Below, piece by piece: positions 4,703-8,639 of a DNA stretch of 8,639 nt. Source of the DNA: DTQF01 sp038874185 (lineage in GTDB: Archaea > Micrarchaeota > Micrarchaeia > CABMEP01); NCBI GenBank assembly GCA_038874185.1, contig JAVZCX010000030.1, positions 1 through 8,639 of the forward strand. The letters are read 5' to 3'. Under the pieces are notes generated by a model that had not been told where the DNA came from, did no database searches, and saw only the letters and a list, made by a program, of their open reading frames with translations. Position numbers and translations under genes: made by a program. The first letter of the stretch is position 1. Each line of letters starts with the position of its first letter.

Positions 4703-5533
4703 TCATTTTACATATTGCTTTATCCATGCCTCCATCTTGTTTAAGATGTGGTTCCTTATTTTTCTATCTGAAAGCAACTCCATACCATGCATCTCTCCAT
4801 CCAAAAAATCAACGCATATGTTTGGTGATCCGCAGAGCTTCTGGATGTGCTGTGTGCTTACAAAAGAATATTGATCTCCTTTGCTAGTAAAAATAAAAAT
4901 TGGCACTTTTATGTCTGGGATGGAGTAATCTATCTTAACTCCCCTATAATCTATGCCTGGAGAAAGAAGAATTGCAGTCTTTATCTGCGGATCCATTGCT
5001 AAATAATTCAATGCAACATTTGCACCTATGCTTGCTCCAATAATACCTATTACTTTTGTTTTGTGGACTGCAAGAAATTCCTTTGCTGCCTTTGCGTCAT
5101 AAACCATGTTTGCAAAATCTTTAGATCTGAAAGACTGCCAATTCAATGCGCTACCGCCGTGCCCTCTATAATCGACTGCTACTGCCTTATATCCCAATTT
5201 GCATACAAACTGAGCTAAGCTATCCATTGATTCTTTAGTCTTTCCTAAAACTGGAAGAAGTATTATTCCTTTGTCAGTATTTGGAGTGTCGTAGAAATTC
5301 AGCTTTATATCAATGCCATCTGGAGTTATTACTTCGAATTGTTTTGGAGATATGTTTTGGGTTAGTTTTATTTCACTCAAAATCTTTTTTTCTTTTAAAT
5401 GTTTTATCTTTGGCATCTTTGAAGAAATCTTGGCTTTTATCTTCCTTATGATGTGTTTTATCTTGTGGTGCTTCTTCTTTGAATTTTTATTCTTTTTTCC
5501 TAATTTAAATTTTTTTAACATATTTTTCACCAT
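4703..5533 (-). CDS. Alpha/beta hydrolase with lysine-rich N-terminal extension
   Basis: A 276-residue protein. Residues 65-275 are an alpha/beta-hydrolase of the dienelactone hydrolase/acyl-peptidase-like type: 'GIILLPVLGK' (89-98), 'AVDYRGHGGS' (119-128), nucleophile elbow 'GASIG' (166-170, Ser168), acid 'SKGDQYS' (Asp220) and 'GEMHGME' (His249), so the Ser-Asp-His triad is complete. There is no signal peptide or membrane helix, so it is cytoplasmic; the substrate cannot be predicted (an ester or thioester is likely). Residues 1-50 are most unusual: 21 lysines, 4 histidines, one arginine and a single acid (Glu48). The start at 5533 is supported by GGTGA four bases upstream, and the extension shares the frame without a break. 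It lies 78 nt downstream of the aminotransferase on the same strand and has its own TATA-like element. Confidence 0.85.
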   Translation of the reverse strand: MVKNMLKKFKLGKKNKNSKKKHHKIKHIIRKIKAKISSKMPKIKHLKEKKILSEIKLTQNISPKQFEVITPDGIDIKLNFYDTPNTDKGIILLPVLGKTKESMDSLAQFVCKLGYKAVAVDYRGHGGSALNWQSFRSKDFANMVYDAKAAKEFLAVHKTKVIGIIGASIGANVALNYLAMDPQIKTAILLSPGIDYRGVKIDYSIPDIKVPIFIFTSKGDQYSFVSTQHIQKLCGSPNICVDFLDGEMHGMELLSDRKIRNHILNKMEAWIKQYVK

Positions 5534-5537
5534 TATT

Positions 5538-5542
5538 TCACC
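5538..5542 (-). promoter_or_regulatory. Shine-Dalgarno site GGTGA of the hydrolase gene
   Basis: GGTGA on the minus strand, separated by AATA from the ATG at 5533. It supports translation of the full lysine-rich extension rather than initiation at the later ATG codons (Met5, Met40). Confidence 0.6.
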
Positions 5543-5556
5543 CTGATATCAGATTA

Positions 5557-5570
5557 CGATATTTTATTAA
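5557..5570 (-). promoter_or_regulatory. TATA-like element of the hydrolase gene
   Basis: On the minus strand TTAATAAAATATCG, centred near 5564, predicts a transcript start close to 5538 and thus a very short leader before the ATG at 5533. It suggests the hydrolase is not wholly dependent on the aminotransferase promoter. Confidence 0.4.
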
Positions 5571-5572
5571 GA

Positions 5573-5586
5573 GGTATCAAAATACC
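5573..5586. repeat. 14-bp palindrome next to the hydrolase TATA box
   Basis: GGTAT (5573-5577) and ATACC (5582-5586) form a perfect 5-bp inverted repeat around CAAA. It lies 2 bp upstream of the TATA-like element of the hydrolase gene and 25 bp downstream of the aminotransferase stop. It could be a binding site for a dimeric regulator or a small terminator hairpin of the upstream gene; the sequence does not decide. Confidence 0.35.
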
Positions 5587-5611
5587 ATAAACGCGAAGAT
5601 GTGATTGCAAT

Positions 5612-6838
5612 CTATTTTGAGCCCAATAACTTCTCAAATCTATCCATTGCTTCTTCTATCATTTTGAGGTTAGTTGCATAACTAATCCTCACGAATCCCT
5701 CTCCCTTATAACCAAATTCCATACCTGGTATTGTAATCACCTTTACTTTGTCAAGTAACCAGAGAGAGAATTTCTCTGAAGAACCATCTTTATATGGGTA
5801 TTTTTCCAATTCATCAAATCTTATTTTTGGAAATATATAGAATGCGCCCTCTGGAATTTTCTTAAGCTCGAAACCTTTTATCTCGTTTATTCTTTTAGTT
5901 ATGAATCTTCTCCTTCTATCATACTCTCTTGTCATTTCTTTTACGCAACTCTGCGGTCCTTTAAGAGCTGCGAGTGCTGCACGCTGTGATATAGAAGATG
6001 CGGAAACTGAAGTATAAAGATGAATTTTAGACATCTTAGATATTAACTTTTCATGCCCTACAACATAACCTATCCTAAATCCTGCCATTGCATACGATTT
6101 TGAAAATGTGAAGTTTGAAAGCACATACTCTTCCATTCCATTAAGAGAACCTATTGAAAAATGCTTTTTTCCATTGAAGACCAAATCCTCGTATGCCTCA
6201 TCGCTTATTATCATGAGATTGTGCTCAACTGCAATATCTGCAAGTTCTTCAAATTTTGACTTTGAGAATACTGCTCCAGTTGGATTGGATGGAGAATTTA
6301 TTATTATGCCTTTGGTTTTTGGCGTTATCTTCTTTTTGATCTCATCCAAATTCAATTCAAACCCATCGTCATCAAAAAGATAGTATGGCACTGGAACTGC
6401 ATCTACTGTTTCTAAAGTAGGACCATATGTTGCAAATCCGGGATTTGGTATCAAAACTTTTTCGGTAGGATCAAATGAGCATAGCATAGAAAGCAGTAGA
6501 GATTCTGTTGAACCTGCAGTTACGCATACCTGTTTTGTTGGATCATCTAGCTTTATGTTGTTCTTTTTCCTTACTTTCTTTCCAAGCTCTTCTAAAAGAT
6601 CAGGATAGCCTGCAGTAGGGGCATAATGTGTATAGTTATCGTCTAATGCTTTTTTTGCTGCTTCCTTTATGTGTTGAGGGGTTTCAAAGTCTGGTTCTCC
6701 AGGGCCTAAAGATATTATATTCTTTCCTTTAAGCCCTATGAACTTAGAAAATATAGAATGAGGTAGATCTGAAATTCTCTCTGAAAGAAGATGAATCTTG
6801 GAATCCAGTTGGTTTAAATAATTAGTCTTTTTTGGCAT
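5612..6838 (-). CDS. Class I/II PLP-dependent aminotransferase (aspartate aminotransferase fold)
   Basis: A 408-residue fold-type I PLP enzyme that transfers amino groups between amino acids and 2-oxo acids. Motifs in order: 'SLGPGEPDFETP' (43-54), 'HYAPTAGYPDLLEEL' (71-85), 'TAGSTESL' (107-114; PLP phosphate contacts), 'NSPSNPTGAV' (181-190; Asn185 contacts the cofactor), 'ISDEAYEDLVF' (211-221; Asp213, Tyr216), 'FTFSKSYAMAGFRIGY' (243-258) with the Schiff-base Lys247 and phosphate-binding Arg255, and 'FVRISYA' (382-388) with Arg384 for the substrate carboxylate. This is the archaeal/bacterial Igamma-type pattern; the exact substrate (aspartate, alanine, aromatic) cannot be read from the motifs. 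The frame stays open upstream to 7012, but that part overlaps the dodecin gene and promoter. The ATG at 6838 lies 26 nt from a TATA box, indicating a leaderless mRNA. Confidence 0.93.
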   Translation of the reverse strand: MPKKTNYLNQLDSKIHLLSERISDLPHSIFSKFIGLKGKNIISLGPGEPDFETPQHIKEAAKKALDDNYTHYAPTAGYPDLLEELGKKVRKKNNIKLDDPTKQVCVTAGSTESLLLSMLCSFDPTEKVLIPNPGFATYGPTLETVDAVPVPYYLFDDDGFELNLDEIKKKITPKTKGIIINSPSNPTGAVFSKSKFEELADIAVEHNLMIISDEAYEDLVFNGKKHFSIGSLNGMEEYVLSNFTFSKSYAMAGFRIGYVVGHEKLISKMSKIHLYTSVSASSISQRAALAALKGPQSCVKEMTREYDRRRRFITKRINEIKGFELKKIPEGAFYIFPKIRFDELEKYPYKDGSSEKFSLWLLDKVKVITIPGMEFGYKGEGFVRISYATNLKMIEEAMDRFEKLLGSK

Positions 6839-6859
6839 AATTATATTTATGCGCAAAAC

Positions 6860-6867
6860 TTTTATAA
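6860..6867 (-). promoter_or_regulatory. TATA box of the aminotransferase gene
   Basis: On the minus strand TTATAAAA, centred about 26 nt before the ATG at 6838, which predicts a leaderless transcript and fixes the start codon. Confidence 0.55.
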
Positions 6868-6899
6868 CTGAGCGTTTAAGCAATACTATTTCAATGTTG

Positions 6900-6906
6900 T
6901 TTAAAT
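6900..6906 (+). promoter_or_regulatory. TATA-like element of the dodecin gene
   Basis: TTTAAAT is centred near 6903; archaeal spacing predicts a start near 6929, giving a very short leader that still carries most of the GGGGTGA site. Confidence 0.35.
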
Positions 6907-6925
6907 CAGCATTTGCAGTATGAGT

Positions 6926-6932
6926 GGGGTGA
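6926..6932 (+). promoter_or_regulatory. Shine-Dalgarno site GGGGTGA of the dodecin gene
   Basis: The best ribosome binding site in the window, 4 nt before the ATG at 6937. It distinguishes that start from the overlapping out-of-frame ATG at 6933. Confidence 0.65.
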
Positions 6933-6936
6933 ATGA

Positions 6937-7140
6937 ATGACTGTATTGAAAGTTGTGGAATTGATCGGAACATCTGAAAAGTCATTTGATGATGCTTTGA
7001 AGCAGGTGACAAAAAGAGCTGCGAAGACGATTAGGAATATAACTGGAATTCACATAGTAGACCAAAAGGTTCATTGCAATAAAAAAGGAGAAATAGAAGA
7101 GTATCGAGTTGTATGTAAAGTTGCATTCATTGTAGAATGA
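6937..7140 (+). CDS. Dodecin-like flavin-binding family protein
   Basis: A 67-residue protein of the dodecin family. It shows the whole fold: strand 'VLKVVELIGTSEKSF' (3-17) with the signature G-T-S, one helix 'DDALKQVTKRAAKTIRN' (18-34), then strands 'GIHIVDQKVHCNK' (37-49) and 'EIEEYRVVCKVAFIVE' (52-67). Dodecins form hollow dodecamers that store or buffer flavins in the cytoplasm. Oddity: the tryptophan that stacks on the flavin (W36 in Halobacterium dodecin, from memory 'NVVWAEVVDQ') is replaced here: 'RNITGIHIVDQ' has Gly37 in its place. Flavin binding may therefore be weak, different or lost. The start is fixed by a strong GGGGTGA site. The gene diverges from the aminotransferase and is convergent with aIF5B. 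Confidence 0.88.
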   Translation: MTVLKVVELIGTSEKSFDDALKQVTKRAAKTIRNITGIHIVDQKVHCNKKGEIEEYRVVCKVAFIVE

Positions 7141-7153
7141 TCTCTATTTGGTG

Positions 7154-7185
7154 TTTTTCAATATATTGACTATTTTATTGAAAAA
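7154..7185. terminator. Bidirectional terminator hairpin between dodecin and aIF5B
   Basis: A perfect 10-bp inverted repeat, TTTTTCAATA (7154-7163) and TATTGAAAAA (7176-7185), with a 12-base loop fills the 47-bp gap between the convergent stop codons. It presents a T-run to each strand: T5 on the plus strand, and T7 on the minus strand (7187-7181) directly after the aIF5B stop codon. Archaeal termination relies on such T-runs; the symmetry serves both genes. Confidence 0.55.
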
Positions 7186-7187
7186 AA

Positions 7188-8639
7188 TTACTTTCTTGTA
7201 AGCCTCATTATCAAATCTAAAAGATCTAGCTCTTGACCCGTCAGGAGTGACTTGTATTTATCTCTTAGCGTGAGGGCATCTTTTAATGGGACCTTTGTAT
7301 AATATACTTCTCCTTCAAATATGTGCCTTCCTATGGTTGGCTCATCCATTGAAATTGCTGCCTGCTCCTTTTCTTTAAGCTCTGTCTTGCTTTGTTTTTC
7401 AACCTGAATGCTCTTGATGGTTCCTATCTCTGTTCCGTCCTCTTTTATCAATGTATCTCCCTGCTTTATTCTTCCAATCAGAACTTCCACACCAAATATT
7501 GCAGGCTTGTTTGACCTGAATGCATAACCCTGCATAAATCTGATCTTAGCAGGAAATGTGTATTGTGCGACCGCCTCCTGCTGCTCTCTTTTTCTTTCTT
7601 CTTCTTTCCAAAGCTTGAGCTGATCAAGAAGAGAATATATTATGTTTGACTTTATAATTCCAATTCCTTTTTGCTGACACTCTGTTTCAAGTTCAGAATC
7701 AACAGATACATTAAAGGCAAGAATGACTCCCGAATACCTGTCTTGTTGCCTTACAGAATATGCCTCAAGAATGTCAGCTTTCGTAACCGGACCGACATCT
7801 GCTTTTCTTATCTTTGCTTCTATTGTTTTATCGGATTCAAGAAGTTTTATTATTGCTTCCAGAGAACCAAGCGTATCTGCTCTTACTATCATTCCTACGT
7901 TTTCAGTCTTAATAAGGATCTCTTTTAGCTCCTCTTCTAATTCAGACTTTATTTTTTCTAAATCTGAATCTTTTCCAACTACATAAATAGATGAACCTGG
8001 CAATGCATCTTCTAGATCTGGTGCAAATATCTTTATTCCAGAAGCTGCATAAACTTCATCCACATAAGTAAATCTATCTGATGCCTCTTTTACATCTCTC
8101 ATCTCCATCAAAGGCTTTGGCTTAAGAAGGCCCCTTATTTTTGTTGTTTTAATTCCACTCTTGGTTGCAAATATTATTTCATCTCCTTTTCTTATTACTC
8201 CTTCATAAAGAATAACGTCTGCTGTTACTCCCAGACCTTTCTCGAATTTTACTTCCATTATGCTGCACTTTCCAGGACCTAATTTTGATTCGAGCTGTGA
8301 TTCAAGAAATTTCTGTGCAAGCCCTGAAATCATCATAAGAAGCTCTGGAATTCCTTCCTGTGTTTTTGCACTAACTGGTACTATTGCTACTGTTTTAGTA
8401 AAATCTGTTACGCGATCGAATCTATCAGATTGGATGTTGAATTTTGAAAGCTCTCCCACTAATTCATAAATCTTTGAATCTAGATCATTCTGTACCTCCT
8501 GCCTCTGAGAAGGAAGTGATTCAAGAAAACATGATTTTTCTTTGGTCCTCCAACCAGTTATCAGATCTATCTTATTTGCAGCAACTATGAACGGAGTCTT
8601 GTACTCCTTTAATATCTCAAGCGCTTCTATTGTCTGCGG
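7188..8639 (-). CDS. infB: Archaeal translation initiation factor IF-5B (aIF5B/IF2-like GTPase), N-terminus outside window
   Basis: The frame is open from the TAA at 7190-7188 to the window edge, giving 483 residues with no start; the GTG at 8459 is internal, because the upstream codons continue the GTPase domain. 'AANKID' (20-25) is the G4 guanine-specificity motif and 'VSAKTQEGIPEL' (89-100) is G5. Domain II follows with 'IMEVKFEKGLGVTADVILYEGVIRKGDEI', the fold that docks on the ribosome. Domain III is around 'ENVGMIVRADTLGSLEAI' and 'VGPVTKADILEA'. Domain IV, which in eukaryotes/archaea contacts initiator tRNA, includes 'GVEVLIGRIKQGDTL', and the chain ends 'DLLDLIMRLTRK'. Roughly 110 residues with G1-G3 should lie beyond the window. 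No intein interrupts the visible part, though archaeal infB genes sometimes carry one. The protein promotes ribosomal subunit joining during initiation. Confidence 0.95.
   Translation of the reverse strand, partial: PQTIEALEILKEYKTPFIVAANKIDLITGWRTKEKSCFLESLPSQRQEVQNDLDSKIYELVGELSKFNIQSDRFDRVTDFTKTVAIVPVSAKTQEGIPELLMMISGLAQKFLESQLESKLGPGKCSIMEVKFEKGLGVTADVILYEGVIRKGDEIIFATKSGIKTTKIRGLLKPKPLMEMRDVKEASDRFTYVDEVYAASGIKIFAPDLEDALPGSSIYVVGKDSDLEKIKSELEEELKEILIKTENVGMIVRADTLGSLEAIIKLLESDKTIEAKIRKADVGPVTKADILEAYSVRQQDRYSGVILAFNVSVDSELETECQQKGIGIIKSNIIYSLLDQLKLWKEEERKREQQEAVAQYTFPAKIRFMQGYAFRSNKPAIFGVEVLIGRIKQGDTLIKEDGTEIGTIKSIQVEKQSKTELKEKEQAAISMDEPTIGRHIFEGEVYYTKVPLKDALTLRDKYKSLLTGQELDLLDLIMRLTRK

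Noticed and set aside
6839..7012. 58-codon N-terminal extension of the aminotransferase
   Set aside because: It overlaps the dodecin gene and both promoters and does not look like aminotransferase sequence. The family alignment begins shortly after the ATG at 6838, which has a well-placed TATA box.
8457..8459. GTG at 8459 as the start of aIF5B
   Set aside because: Upstream codons in the same frame encode the G4 motif NKID of the GTPase domain and stay open to the window edge, so the gene is cut by the window.
7671..8469. Plus-strand open frames inside aIF5B
   Set aside because: They are antisense to conserved IF5B domains, and overlapping frames compete with each other without recognisable protein features.
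1..8639. CRISPR arrays, insertion sequences, phage genes or attachment sites
   Set aside because: No regularly spaced direct repeats, transposase or integrase motifs, or tRNA-end duplications were seen. The tRNA-Trp 3' end has no second copy in the window.

Overview
The window is a compact, low-GC stretch of an archaeal chromosome. Four observations support this: a translation factor of the aIF5B family; a tRNA-Trp gene split by an intron with a bulge-helix-bulge (BHB) splice motif and lacking an encoded CCA; TATA-like boxes placed about 26 nt upstream of several start codons (leaderless-type promoters); and GGTGA-type Shine-Dalgarno sites exactly 4 nt from other start codons. The sequence alone does not fix the lineage. 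A box C/D guide inside the tRNA-Trp intron is classically a euryarchaeal trait, and a small-genome lineage is possible but unproven.

Layout, left to right: (1) 3' part of a PAP2-like membrane protein (+); (2) convergent with it, a small two-helix membrane protein followed by a DUF167/YggU protein (both -); (3) a divergent promoter, then a tRNA-dihydrouridine synthase (+) whose last codons run into (4) a tRNA-Trp(CCA) gene (-) with a 135-nt intron; (5) a RecJ-like DHH phosphoesterase (-); (6) divergent from it, an OGG1-type 8-oxoguanine DNA glycosylase (+); (7) convergent, an alpha/beta hydrolase with a lysine-rich N-terminal tail (-), preceded on the same strand by (8) a class I PLP aminotransferase (-); (9) divergent, a dodecin-like protein (+); (10) convergent, the 3' part of aIF5B (-), cut by the window end. 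No gene-free stretch exceeds 300 bases.

The genes alternate in direction, so most have their own promoter. The only likely co-transcribed pair is the small membrane protein with DUF167; the hydrolase may partly depend on the aminotransferase transcript. Two genes concern DNA maintenance (DHH nuclease, OGG1) and share a divergent promoter. Three loci concern RNA or translation (Dus, tRNA-Trp, aIF5B).

The most striking feature is the tRNA-Trp intron. It carries box C/D-like elements with two antisense guides. By the N+5 rule they point at C39 (8-bp match into the unspliced exon 2 junction) and at C34, the wobble base of the CCA anticodon. These are the positions of the known Haloferax-type guide, but with degenerate boxes and no clear upstream box C. 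The same tRNA gene, with its T7 terminator, is embedded antisense in the 3' end of the Dus gene, whose stop codon is the complement of the TPsiC loop.
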